This document shows, one piece after another, positions 19,072 to 28,472 of a DNA stretch of 37,942 bases. Made by a program: the position numbers and the translations under genes. The stretch's first letter is position 1. Each line of letters starts with the position of its first letter. Below the pieces are notes generated by a model, which was not told the origin of the DNA, did not search any database, and was given only the letters and a program-made list of their open reading frames with translations. This DNA comes from Campylobacteraceae bacterium (GTDB taxonomy: Bacteria > Campylobacterota > Campylobacteria > Campylobacterales > Sulfurospirillaceae): the NCBI GenBank assembly GCA_027013245.1, contig JALUXT010000148.1, positions 1 to 37,942 of the forward strand, given 5' to 3'.

Positions 19072-19572
19072 ATGATAAGAAAAATATTTAAAAAGAGAAC
19101 CGGAAAAACAAAATTAGATAAATTTATACAAAAATACAACATACCAAGAGAATTTTTATCAGTAAATAGAAGAGCTATTACAAAAGGTTTACTAGTTGGT
19201 ATTTTTTGGGGATTTATACCTATGCCTTTTCAAATGTTAGCAGTTCTTGCGATGACACCGATAGCTAGGTTCAATATCCCAATCGCCATCAGTATGGTAT
19301 GGCTAAGCAATCCAATCACTATGCCTTTTATGTACTACATGGAGTATCTAACAGGCTCTTTCGTTTTAAACAAGCCCCACTTAAGTGTAGAGCTAACAAT
19401 GCACTGGTTTGAAGATAATTTAGGCAATATCTTCATCCCGCTTTACACCGGAACTCTCATATATGCAATCTTCGTTTCCATCGGTGTTTATTATGGCGTA
19501 AACTGGCTTTGGATTCGCTCTGTCAAGACAGAGAAAAGACATGCAAAAAGAAAAAGAAATTCAAGAAAATAA
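19072..19572 (+). CDS. DUF2062 domain-containing small membrane protein
   Basis: RRAITKGLLVGIFWGFIPMPFQMLAVLAMTPIARFNIPIAISMVWLSNPITMPFMYYMEYLTG. ATG at 19072 preferred over the upstream in-frame start at 18973. Confidence 0.8.
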   Translation: MIRKIFKKRTGKTKLDKFIQKYNIPREFLSVNRRAITKGLLVGIFWGFIPMPFQMLAVLAMTPIARFNIPIAISMVWLSNPITMPFMYYMEYLTGSFVLNKPHLSVELTMHWFEDNLGNIFIPLYTGTLIYAIFVSIGVYYGVNWLWIRSVKTEKRHAKRKRNSRK

Positions 19573-19604
19573 TACCAATCTCCATTTTGGGAATTGGTAT
19601 TATT
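19568..19604. terminator. Bidirectional hairpin terminator between convergent genes
   Basis: AATAATACCAAT ... ATTGGTATTATT stem overlapping both stop codons. Confidence 0.7.
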
Positions 19605-20346
19605 GTTTTACTCTATTGTTTACAAATCTTATAGCTAGAAATATACATACCGAAACTAGTATCATGTCAGCTGCCACTGGAGCTGAATATTTTAATCCAA
19701 AGTTATTAAATCTGTCATATATCAACACTGGTGCTACCATCGGATGATAAGCTATGATGACTACCGCTCCAAACTCACCTAAGCCTCTGCTCCACATCAT
19801 CAAAGCTCCATTGATGAGGTCGTTTCTTGCATTTGGAAGGGCTATGGAAAAAAAGACTCGAAATCTATTGGCTCCTAGTGTTCTTGCTACATATTCGTAC
19901 CTGACATCTACTTTTTTAAAACCCTCTTTTGCTCCGTTTATCAAAAATGGTGCAGAGAGAAACATCATGGCACTTACTATACCAGTAGTTGTATCTATAA
20001 AATCAAAATATCCATTACTAAAGGCTATCAAAAGTGCGATTCCCGCAGCTGTGTGGGGTACCATGACTGGAATGTCAAGTATTGCTTCAAACATTGACTT
20101 TCCCCAAAAATCATATCTTGCGATGATGTAAGCTAACGGAATTCCTGTGATGCAAACAAAAACAACAGCATAAAAAGCACTTTTTAGAGTTAAAAATATA
20201 CTATCATATACTTCTTTGTCTTGCATAGTTTGGAAAATATTTGGAAAACCAACACTAAGAAAAAGTTTGATGAGAGGCACTGTTAAAAACAGAACTAAAA
20301 TCGAACTTAAGAAAATAAATACAAGCAGAAATCCTCTATCTTTCAT
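19600..20346 (-). CDS. wtpB: Tungstate/molybdate-type ABC transporter permease
   Basis: ARTLGANRFRVFFSIALPNARNDLINGALMMWSRGLGEFGAVVIIAYHP typical of ModB/WtpB. Confidence 0.82.
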   Translation of the reverse strand: MKDRGFLLVFIFLSSILVLFLTVPLIKLFLSVGFPNIFQTMQDKEVYDSIFLTLKSAFYAVVFVCITGIPLAYIIARYDFWGKSMFEAILDIPVMVPHTAAGIALLIAFSNGYFDFIDTTTGIVSAMMFLSAPFLINGAKEGFKKVDVRYEYVARTLGANRFRVFFSIALPNARNDLINGALMMWSRGLGEFGAVVIIAYHPMVAPVLIYDRFNNFGLKYSAPVAADMILVSVCIFLAIRFVNNRVKQ

Positions 20347-21320
20347 ATAAATGTCACATCCTTTTTATCGATATATATATTTGTTTCGTCACCCTCTTTT
20401 AAAATTTTACCATCAAATACACTTTCATGAACTTTGCAAAAAAATACCTCATCTCCAACTCTCGCAAATATTTTATAGTGATCACTTATGCCCAAAACAT
20501 TCTCAATCTTACAAGCAAAACAGTATAAATCTTCTTTTTTTTCATCTCCAAATTTTATGCGATTTGGGTCAACCGTGAAAAATTTATCTTTTTGATTAAA
20601 ACCCAAGATAGAAGTTGGAAAAACATTTTTAAATCCTAAAAATCTTGCTACTTTTATGTTTTTTGGTTCGTTTAAAACCTCATAAGCTCCACCCATTTGT
20701 AAAATTTCGCCATCTATCATGACTGCCACACGATCTGCCAAAAATGAAGCTTCTCTAAAGTTGTGTGTTACATGTAAGATTGTGATATTATATCTTTTGA
20801 TAAGGTCTTTCAAAGATTTCATGATAGAGTTTCGAAATGTCGGATCTACCGCACTTAGTGGCTCATCTAATAGTAGTAATCTTGGGCGAGAATATATAGC
20901 TCTTGCGATTGCTACTCTTTGCTTCTCCCCTCCGCTTAAATGTTTTATATCTCTTTGTAATATATTTTTAATATGTAAAAAATCTACTAAATCATCAAAA
21001 AGCTCATCTTTATCTTTTATCTTTTTAAATTTTGCTGAGTAAGTGATATTGTCTTTTACATTCATATTTGGAAAGAGTAAAAAGTTTTGATAAACAAACC
21101 CAAAGTTTCTTTTTTCAGGTGGAAGGTTTGTGATATCTTTGCCGTTAAAATATATATCGCCCTCTATGCTTTGCAACCCTGCAATCGATTCCAAAAGCAT
21201 AGTTTTTCCGCTCCCTGTTTGTCCTAAAAGTACAAAATATGAATTCTCCTTAATCTCAAAGGAGAGCTTATGCAGCACAAAATCACCTTTTTTTAAAAAT
21301 AGATTTTTAACTTTTAACAT
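20343..21320 (-). CDS. wtpC: Tungstate/molybdate-type ABC transporter ATP-binding protein
   Basis: GQTGSGKT, LSGGEKQRVAIARA, LLLDEPLSAVD; C-terminal TOBE-like. ATG at 21320 has GAGG upstream, preferred over the start at 21332. Confidence 0.85.
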   Translation of the reverse strand: MLKVKNLFLKKGDFVLHKLSFEIKENSYFVLLGQTGSGKTMLLESIAGLQSIEGDIYFNGKDITNLPPEKRNFGFVYQNFLLFPNMNVKDNITYSAKFKKIKDKDELFDDLVDFLHIKNILQRDIKHLSGGEKQRVAIARAIYSRPRLLLLDEPLSAVDPTFRNSIMKSLKDLIKRYNITILHVTHNFREASFLADRVAVMIDGEILQMGGAYEVLNEPKNIKVARFLGFKNVFPTSILGFNQKDKFFTVDPNRIKFGDEKKEDLYCFACKIENVLGISDHYKIFARVGDEVFFCKVHESVFDGKILKEGDETNIYIDKKDVTFI

Positions 21321-21332
21321 CTTTTTCCTCAA

Positions 21333-21373
21333 AAAAGTTTAAAAAAGGGGTCAGGCTCCTATTTTAAACTTTT
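21333..21373. repeat. Long imperfect hairpin with a GGGGTCAGG core (REP/MITE-like) between wtpA and wtpC
   Basis: AAAAGTTTAAAA-A-AGGGG-TCAGG-CTCCT-A-TTTTAAACTTTT: 12 perfect bp, one A-A mismatch, then 5 bp including one GU. Confidence 0.65.
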
Positions 21374-21379
21374 ACATTT

Positions 21380-22327
21380 TTATTTTAATATACTGTCATC
21401 GCCTGTGATAACTGGTGGATTTATAGGTCCTTGTCCATCTTTTTTCATGATCGCTTGTCCTGCTAGGGAAAGTATAAAATTGACAAATTTCACAGCACCT
21501 TCTTTGTTCATGGGCATCTTATCGCCGTGTTGTACCACTGTTATACCATAAATCATGGGTGACCCCTTTTTGACAATCCAAGTTCCTGGTTTTTTGCCAC
21601 TGATTTTAAATGACACTTTTTTGTAAAGATTAGCATATTTTGCACTTCCTAGAGAAACTTGAGGAGGAAGTGTAACATATTTCAGATGATGTTGCTCTGC
21701 GACTGACTTATAGATGTATAGATAATCAAAAGCTCCCACTTCTAAAAGTCCTAGTAAATCAGTTTCTTTTGGTCTTATGATCACTTTTTTTCTATTTTCT
21801 TCACCACTTTTGTAAAAATCGTTATATCCTAGTAATTTTTTAAATAATCCTGGCATTTTATAGTAAATTTCTGCTAATTTTGTAACAAGCATTGCCCTAT
21901 ATCCTGCTGGGTCTAGGTTTGGATTTGAGTGTCCTATCTTTACACCTGGTCTTAGCAGTATTTTTGGCCAATTTTTTGAATTGATTTCATTTGCATATTT
22001 TGATTTGTTTGTATAAACTATGGCTAACTCATTTGTTGCAAAATGTGCATTAAATTTAGCATATTTTGGAATCAACAAGTTATCTATAACTTTATATGCC
22101 GCACTTGCCATAACATCGGCAGGTTTTCCGATGTCGGTTATCTTTCTAGCAGATGCTCTACTACCCGCAGCTTCTAAGAGTACATTATATTCGGGGTACT
22201 TAGTCTCAAATGCTTTTTTTATGTCTTTAAACGGTACCGAGAGACTACCTGCGTGAAAAACTACTATATTTTGTTTAGCGTAAACCAAAGTTGTAAATAT
22301 AATTAAACCTAAAATCAATCTTCTCAT
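21380..22327 (-). CDS. wtpA: Tungstate/molybdate-type periplasmic substrate-binding protein
   Basis: Signal peptide; VVFHAGSLSVPFKDIKKAFETKYP, AAGSRASARKITDIGKPADVMASA, NPNLDPAGYRAML. Confidence 0.87.
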   Translation of the reverse strand: MRRLILGLIIFTTLVYAKQNIVVFHAGSLSVPFKDIKKAFETKYPEYNVLLEAAGSRASARKITDIGKPADVMASAAYKVIDNLLIPKYAKFNAHFATNELAIVYTNKSKYANEINSKNWPKILLRPGVKIGHSNPNLDPAGYRAMLVTKLAEIYYKMPGLFKKLLGYNDFYKSGEENRKKVIIRPKETDLLGLLEVGAFDYLYIYKSVAEQHHLKYVTLPPQVSLGSAKYANLYKKVSFKISGKKPGTWIVKKGSPMIYGITVVQHGDKMPMNKEGAVKFVNFILSLAGQAIMKKDGQGPINPPVITGDDSILK

Positions 22328-22346
22328 TCTTTTTCTCCTTGTTTTA

Positions 22347-22365
22347 ATATGCTATTTTGGCATAT
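22347..22365. promoter_or_regulatory. Palindromic operator candidate upstream of wtpA
   Basis: (A)ATATGC-TATTTTG-GCATAT(T); same arms and spacing as at 24005-24023. Confidence 0.7.
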
Positions 22366-22415
22366 TTGTATCCTTTATTTTTCATTTGAACACTCAAAAT
22401 GAACCTATGAGTGAA

Positions 22416-22435
22416 AAAGAGGATCTCTCCTCTTT
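22416..22435 (-). terminator. Rho-independent terminator after the fdhD-modE-like unit
   Basis: Minus strand AAAGAGGA-GAGA-TCCTCTTTTTC: 8-bp stem plus T tract. Confidence 0.75.
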
Positions 22436-22467
22436 CTAATATTCATATAAAAAATATAACATTTTCT

Positions 22468-23205
22468 TTAGTTCTTAAAATCTCTTTTATTTCTTGGTTT
22501 TAGGAACAATTCTTTAAATCTTTGATTTGCAAACTCTTCTATATCTGTTTGAAGTTGTTTATATTTATCTATATACTCATCTGCCAATGGGGTAAGTTTT
22601 GTCCCTCTGTCTTCCCCGCCTCCTTGAGTAGTTTGTACCAAAATATCTTTTAAGTTAGTTTGCAATAGTTTTATATGTGACCAAGTTTTTTTATAATTCA
22701 TCTCAAGATTCACGGCTGCTTGTGAGATGGAGCCTGTTTTTTGTATCTCTATTAAAACTTCAGTTTTGCCTTTTCCAAAAAGAAGTTCTTTTTTCTCATT
22801 TTCTATCCATGTTTTTGTTTTCAGATATAGTCTAGTCCTCTTTTTTTCTTTAAAACAGCCAAGTTCACAATAATTTACATCTATATTTTTAACTTCCAAA
22901 GTTCCTCTGATGACTTTAAGCCCGATTCCTCCCGCTATACTTCTTGCATGCTTACAAGTGATTTTATTTTGTTCATTTATAAAAGGTTTTAACCTCTCTT
23001 CGGCTTTTTTGGAATATTCGCCTTTTGGCAATTTTCCGAATTGACCAAGCCCACACTCGCTTATGCGAATGTCAAGCTCTTTTGCCTTCGCACCAATTTT
23101 ACCTATAGGTATCTTTGTTTTTGCAGAGATTTTATAGGCATTTGCACAGGTAAGCTTTCCATCTGTATTCACAGCATGCAGTATAAAACTATCTATTTCA
23201 GACAT
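22468..23205 (-). CDS. ModE-type winged-helix regulator with an N-terminal tandem Cys-containing repeat domain
   Basis: HTH region KTGSISQAAVNLEMNYKKTWSHIKLLQ...TQGGGEDRGTKLTPLADEYIDKYKQLQ (ModE/LysR-like). N-terminal repeats KLTCANAYKISAKTK...IRISECGLGQF and KITCKHARSIAGGIG...VNYCELGCF. Confidence 0.82.
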   Translation of the reverse strand: MSEIDSFILHAVNTDGKLTCANAYKISAKTKIPIGKIGAKAKELDIRISECGLGQFGKLPKGEYSKKAEERLKPFINEQNKITCKHARSIAGGIGLKVIRGTLEVKNIDVNYCELGCFKEKKRTRLYLKTKTWIENEKKELLFGKGKTEVLIEIQKTGSISQAAVNLEMNYKKTWSHIKLLQTNLKDILVQTTQGGGEDRGTKLTPLADEYIDKYKQLQTDIEEFANQRFKELFLKPRNKRDFKN

Positions 23206-23989
23206 TGATTCTCCTTGGATGTCGATAAATATTCATCTTATCGCCTCTTACAAATCCTATAAGAGTCAAGCCAAATTTATCGGCTATATTTACACCTCTA
23301 CAAGTAGAAGCTGTTCTTGAAGCTAAGATTGGTATTTGGTGCATCACTGCCTTTGCTACCATTTCCGAGCTTAACCTTCCGCTTACCATCAAAAAAGATT
23401 TACTTACATCAATTCCAGCCATAAGTGCTTTTCCGACGGCTTTATCTATGGTATTATGTTGGGCAATATCTTCGCCTATAAAGTAAGTATCTTTATCAAA
23501 ATAGAGCTTTGCAGTATGAACACAACCTGTTTGTTCATAAAGTGGGCATTGTGTGTAAAACTCACTCATCTCTTTAAACAAAAGAGAAGCATTTATACAT
23601 AAATCACCTGTGATGATTTTAGCTTCTATAGCTTTTTTTGAAATCTGAGTACTTTTGCCTCTACCACAACCACTAACAATCACCCCTTGGGTATCTAATC
23701 TATCAATATTTTTTTCATTTACTTTTGCTTTTATGTATACTTTAAATATCTTGTCATCTATGCTCTTGATTTCTGAGCTTTGAATATCTTTCACATTCTC
23801 GATGATGTTTTCACTTATGAGATACCCAACTGCTAGCTCTATTTGGTCAACTGGTGTTCCCATAAGTGCAGTAATGTATCTATCATTTACATAAATCTCT
23901 AATTTTATCTCACGAATAACAGTATCTTGTACTGTAAATTTTTGACTGCCCTTAATCTTGGTAATTTCAAATTCAAAAACTGGACCCAT
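23198..23989 (-). CDS. fdhD: Formate dehydrogenase accessory sulfurtransferase FdhD
   Basis: GVIVSGCGRGKST, TGCVHTAKLYF, EDIAQHNTIDKAVGKA, SGRLSSEMVAKA, ASRTAST. Start at 23989 favoured by GGAGGA upstream (track start 24001). Confidence 0.93.
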   Translation of the reverse strand: MGPVFEFEITKIKGSQKFTVQDTVIREIKLEIYVNDRYITALMGTPVDQIELAVGYLISENIIENVKDIQSSEIKSIDDKIFKVYIKAKVNEKNIDRLDTQGVIVSGCGRGKSTQISKKAIEAKIITGDLCINASLLFKEMSEFYTQCPLYEQTGCVHTAKLYFDKDTYFIGEDIAQHNTIDKAVGKALMAGIDVSKSFLMVSGRLSSEMVAKAVMHQIPILASRTASTCRGVNIADKFGLTLIGFVRGDKMNIYRHPRRINV

Positions 23990-24004
23990 TACATCCTCCA
24001 ATAT

Positions 24005-24023
24005 ATATGCTGTTTTTGCATAT
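24005..24023. promoter_or_regulatory. Palindromic operator candidate upstream of fdhD
   Basis: ATATGC-TGTTTTT-GCATAT; matches the wtpA site. Confidence 0.7.
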
Positions 24024-24046
24024 TTATTTATAATACTGCATTAATA

Positions 24047-24070
24047 AAAGAGGCATTTTACTGCCTCTTT
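24047..24070 (-). terminator. Rho-independent terminator after the fdh structural operon
   Basis: Minus strand AAAGAGGCA-GTAAAA-TGCCTCTTTTATT: perfect 9-bp stem with T-rich tail. Confidence 0.75.
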
Positions 24071-24076
24071 ATAGTT

Positions 24077-25000
24077 TTATATTTTATCCTCTTTTTTGAG
24101 TTTTTTATAAAATGAGCTATGCATATATTTGACTTCATCTTCACTTTTATTACCGCTTATCATACTGTCAAGTGAGCCTTTGATGGCAAATAGTGACATA
24201 TATAAGTGTGTAACAAAAAGTGCAGTAACTGCCATACCTAGGAAGTTATGGACAATCGCAGAGATTCTTAATATATCAATTTGATCAAGATTTAAGCTTT
24301 TTAAAATCGCTAAATCAAAATCTTCAAAATACATCGCAGCACCCGTGATTATCATCACAAACCCACCTAGAGTTGCAAGCCAAAACCACATCTTCTGACC
24401 AGCGTTAAATTGACCAGCAGGTACTACTACCTTTTTCTTGGTCAAGTAACCGCCCGCCATAAACAGCCATTTTACATCGTCAAATGTAGCTAACATCGGT
24501 ATAAGCCACATCAAGAACATAGGAATAACAGAAACTATAAATAAAACAGTTCCTATACTATGCAAATATCTTGCATCCAATACCAAAGTGCCACCACCAA
24601 GTTCTTTTCCAAATATCATCATAAAACCAGTTGGAATCACTATCACAAATGCCAAAGCGGCCATCCAGTGGATAATCCTTTTAAATAGGTTATACACATA
24701 AATAGCTTTGCCATCATGAGCGAATTTTTTCGGTCCAATGACAATATAATGCAAAAAGAAAACAACCAATACACCAACTGTTATACCAAAAAACAGTGTT
24801 CTAAACCAATGAATTTGAAGGTTTACAAAAAGTCCACCCCAGTTTTGATATAACATTATATTGTGCAATAACTCAGGGGAGTTTAGACGGCTTGTGCCGT
24901 CATAAACTCCTTGATTTTGAGATACTAATGGAACTTTGCCAGCATAACTTTGTGCAAATGCACTTATCATAGATAAGCAAAGTAAAATTACTTTCTTCAT
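24077..25000 (-). CDS. fdhC: Formate dehydrogenase cytochrome b subunit
   Basis: Multiple TM helices; YNLFKRIIHWMAALAFVIVIPTGFMMIFG; HNFLGMAVTALFVTHLYMSLFAIKGSLDSMISG. Confidence 0.88.
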   Translation of the reverse strand: MKKVILLCLSMISAFAQSYAGKVPLVSQNQGVYDGTSRLNSPELLHNIMLYQNWGGLFVNLQIHWFRTLFFGITVGVLVVFFLHYIVIGPKKFAHDGKAIYVYNLFKRIIHWMAALAFVIVIPTGFMMIFGKELGGGTLVLDARYLHSIGTVLFIVSVIPMFLMWLIPMLATFDDVKWLFMAGGYLTKKKVVVPAGQFNAGQKMWFWLATLGGFVMIITGAAMYFEDFDLAILKSLNLDQIDILRISAIVHNFLGMAVTALFVTHLYMSLFAIKGSLDSMISGNKSEDEVKYMHSSFYKKLKKEDKI

Positions 25001-25009
25001 GACATCCCC

Positions 25010-25612
25010 TTATTTTCCGTAAGCTTTACTCCAGCCATAAGGAGCACTTTGTACGCCATGACCTACTGATGCAACACGCTCACGATATATCTTAGAAACA
25101 CTCTGGGCATCTCCTACAATAAGTGCTTTTGTAGAACACATAGCAGCACATGCAGGGACTTTACCCTCAGCGATACGATTTTGTCCATACAATTTTCGCT
25201 CAGCATCAGAGTTTGTAGGCTCTGGTCCACCAGCACACATAGTACATTTATCCATAACGCCACGAGTTCCAAATGCACCGTCAGTTGGAAACTGAGGAGC
25301 ACCAAATGGACAGGCATATAGACAATATCCACAGCCTATGCATATATTTTTATCGTGAAGTACGATTCCGTCCTCTCTAATATAAAAACAATTTACTGGA
25401 CAAACTTGCTCGCAAGGAGCATCTGTACAGTGCATACAGGCAACTGAAGTTGAAAACTCTTTACCTTCGATACCTTCATTTAAAAGTATAACTTTTCTTC
25501 TGCTAATTCCCACTGGAAGCTCATGTGCTTCATCACAAGCAACACTACAACCGTCGCAATCTATACAACGCTTTTCATCACAGTAAAATTTCATTCTTGC
25601 AAAACTACTCAT
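25010..25612 (-). CDS. fdhB: Formate dehydrogenase iron-sulfur subunit
   Basis: Four Cys clusters (CIDCDGCSVACDEAH, CMHCTDAPCEQVCP, CIGCGYCLYACPFGAP, CTMC...CAAMC). Confidence 0.92.
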   Translation of the reverse strand: MSSFARMKFYCDEKRCIDCDGCSVACDEAHELPVGISRRKVILLNEGIEGKEFSTSVACMHCTDAPCEQVCPVNCFYIREDGIVLHDKNICIGCGYCLYACPFGAPQFPTDGAFGTRGVMDKCTMCAGGPEPTNSDAERKLYGQNRIAEGKVPACAAMCSTKALIVGDAQSVSKIYRERVASVGHGVQSAPYGWSKAYGK

Positions 25613-25622
25613 ATCTCACCCC

Positions 25623-28460
25623 CTACGCTTTTTCTATGCGGCATAATCCGCCTTTAGTTTCAGGAAGCTGAGTAACGATATCATAACCGTAGTTTGTAAC
25701 AGTATTTGCACTCTCGCCAACTGCATATGGTTTATGTCCCTTTGGATAGTGAGCTGACCTGTCTTCGCCTTGGAAATATCCCGCAAAGTGCATAGGTAAA
25801 AATACTCTATCTTCAGCAACGCTGTAAGTAAATCTAGCTTTTACTTTAATCTTTGTGTCTGATGGTGAGTGAATCCACATCATATCACCGTTTTTTATGT
25901 CATGATTTGCGGCAAGTCCTGGATTTATATCACAAAACATTTCAGGAGAGAGTTTAGCTAGATATTTTGAACTTCTAGTTTCAACACCTGCACCATTCAT
26001 ATTTACCAGTCTTCCTGTTATAAGATTGATTGGGAATTTTTTGCTCCAATCTTCCTTATCTTGCTCACTCGCATATCTTGTATCAACTCTGTAATGATTC
26101 GGCTTGTCTTTGTAAGTTGGATACTCTTTTACAAGATCTTGTCTTGGTGAGTGTAGCGGTTCTCTGTGCATTGGTATACGATCAGGGAAAGTCCAAACAT
26201 TTGCTCTTGCCTTCGCATTTCCATAAGGAGCCATTCCTCTTTCCATACATTTTTGGGCAATGATATTAGAAGTATCAACTTTCCAGTTTTTACCTATCCT
26301 TTTTTTCTCACTAGCACTTAAAGTGATACCAAGAACTTTTTCTATATTTTTAGCAGTGATTTCTGGATAACCATCAGGGTTTGCTGAGTCTTTTGGAGCT
26401 GAGCCTTTTCCTGCAAGTAAATCTACACCATCATGCATAAGACCAAATCTATTTCTAAATCCCATTCCGCCTTCTTTTACAGAACGGTTTATATCATAAA
26501 GAACAGGGCTGCCTGAATGAGTCTCTGTCCAACAAGGCCATGGAAGTCCATAATATTCACCCTTCATCGGTCCATATCCCATCAAGCTTACATGGTCGAA
26601 TTTATCCCAATTTTTTTGGTGATTTTTGAGTCTTTTTGAAGTCCAGCCAGTAAAGCCGATAGTTTTGATGATTCTTGCAAATTCATCAGTTGCGTCTTCA
26701 GGCCATTTGAAAGATTTTTTATTTTCCTTCATCAACATGCCTTTTGTAAACTCTTTATAAAAACCTAATCTTTTAGCAAGTTCAAACATTAGATCCTGGT
26801 CTGTTTTACTTTCATATAAAGGCTCGATAACTTGACTTCTCCACTGAGCTGAACGGTTAGTTGCTGTTACGCAACCACTTGTTTCAAACTGACTAGCAGC
26901 AGGAAGCAAAAATACATCGTCTTTTTTGTCTGTTAATACAACAGCTTCATTTACAAATGGATCTGCTATAACGATTAATTCGAGATTATCAAGTGCTTCT
27001 TTTACTTTTGCTTGTTGGTCTATAGAAGTGATACCATTTCCTAAAACAACTAAAGCTTTAAGATTTGTGCCAGCATTATGAATTTTATCTTCGCCTGCTT
27101 TTCCAGCTAGTACGCCTGCGTACCATCTTGCTAGCGTAAAGCCTTTTTTATTCATCCACTCTTTTGCTTTAAATCTTCCTTTGAGCCAATTATAATCAAC
27201 TCCCCAACTCTTAGCAAAATACTTCCAAGAGCCATCACTTAATCCATAATACCCTGGCAGCGTGTGTGAAAGACAACACATGTCAGTTGCACCTTGAACA
27301 TTATCATGACCTCTAAGGATATTACATCCGCCACCTTCTACACCCATGTTTCCAAGAGCTAATTGAAGGATTGGAGCTATTCTTGTGTTTGAGCTTCCTA
27401 TTGTATGCTGAGTTAATCCCATCGCCCAGAGTAGGGTTCCTGGGGTTTGTCTTGCATATGCATTTGTGATTTGTATCAATTTTTGTGTTGAAACACCTGT
27501 TACATCAGAAACACGCTCCGGTGTCCATTTTGCAGCTTCTTTTCTGATATCATCCATGCCATAAACTCTGTCATTTATAAACTCTTTGTTTTCCCAGCCA
27601 TTTTTAAAGATGATATTAAGCATACCATACATAAATGCTATATCAGTACCAGGTCTAATTTGTGCATATAAATCAGCATGAGCAGCAGTTCTTGTAAATC
27701 TAGGATCTACAACTATTATCTGTGCGTTATTTCTCTCTTTTGCTACCAAAAGATGTCTAAAACCAACTGGATGGTTCACCGCTGGATTTGCTCCAAAAAT
27801 AATTATAGCTTTAGCATTTTGAATATCATTCAAAGAATTCGTCATAGCGCCATAACCCCATGTATTCGCCACACCGGCGACTGTTGTGCTATGTCAAATT
27901 CGAGCTTGGTGATCTATATTATTTGTCCCATACATGGCAGCAAACTTTCTAAAATAGTAAGCTTGCTCATTGTTAAATTTTGCAGATCCTAAGAACATCG
28001 TAGAATCTGGACCACTTGTTTTTCTTAAATCTTCCAATTTTTTAGAAATACGATCAAGTGCACTATCCCAACTGATTCGTTTCCATTCACCGTTTTCTTT
28101 TACCATTGGATGTTTATTTCTTATCTCCGATCTGACCATATCGATCATATCAGCACCTTTACAGCAGTGACCACCTAAACTAACAGGATGATCTTGTGCT
28201 ACCTCTTGTCTTACCCAAACGCCATTTTGAACCTCTGCTATAACTCCACATCCAACTGAACATGAAGTACATATTGTTTTAACTAGCTTAGACCCAGGAA
28301 ATGGGTTTTTAACCTCTTCCTTCGTTGCTGCTCTTGTAACATTTCCACTTGCAAATGCGCTAGTAGCACCAAATGCACTGGCAACTGCTGCCATTTTTAG
28401 AAACGATCTTCGACCAATCCTAGTAGAAAGAGCTTTTTGAGTTGTGTTTTGCATACTCAT
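25623..28460 (-). CDS. fdhA: Formate dehydrogenase catalytic subunit, selenocysteine-containing (UGA at 27896..27894), Tat-exported
   Basis: Two track ORFs (27894..28460 and 25623..27872) join in frame through TGA: HQARI-U-HSTTVAGVANTWGYGAMTN. Tat signal GRRSFLKMAAVAS; CTSCSVGCG...CCKGADM cluster. Confidence 0.95.
27866..27896 (-). promoter_or_regulatory. Candidate bacterial SECIS element in fdhA
   Basis: TGA followed after 13 nt by TCGCC-GGTGT-GGCGA; apical loop GGUGU begins 18 nt after the UGA. Confidence 0.75.
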
Positions 28461-28472
28461 TATCTCCTTTTC

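Noticed and set aside
27678-27992. 104-aa plus-strand ORF across the fdhA UGA
   Set aside because: Antisense to a conserved catalytic region; no domain support.
25623-28460. fdhA as a nonsense-mutated pseudogene
   Set aside because: The TGA is exactly at the Sec position, followed by a SECIS-like hairpin, with selA, selD and yedF in the same window.
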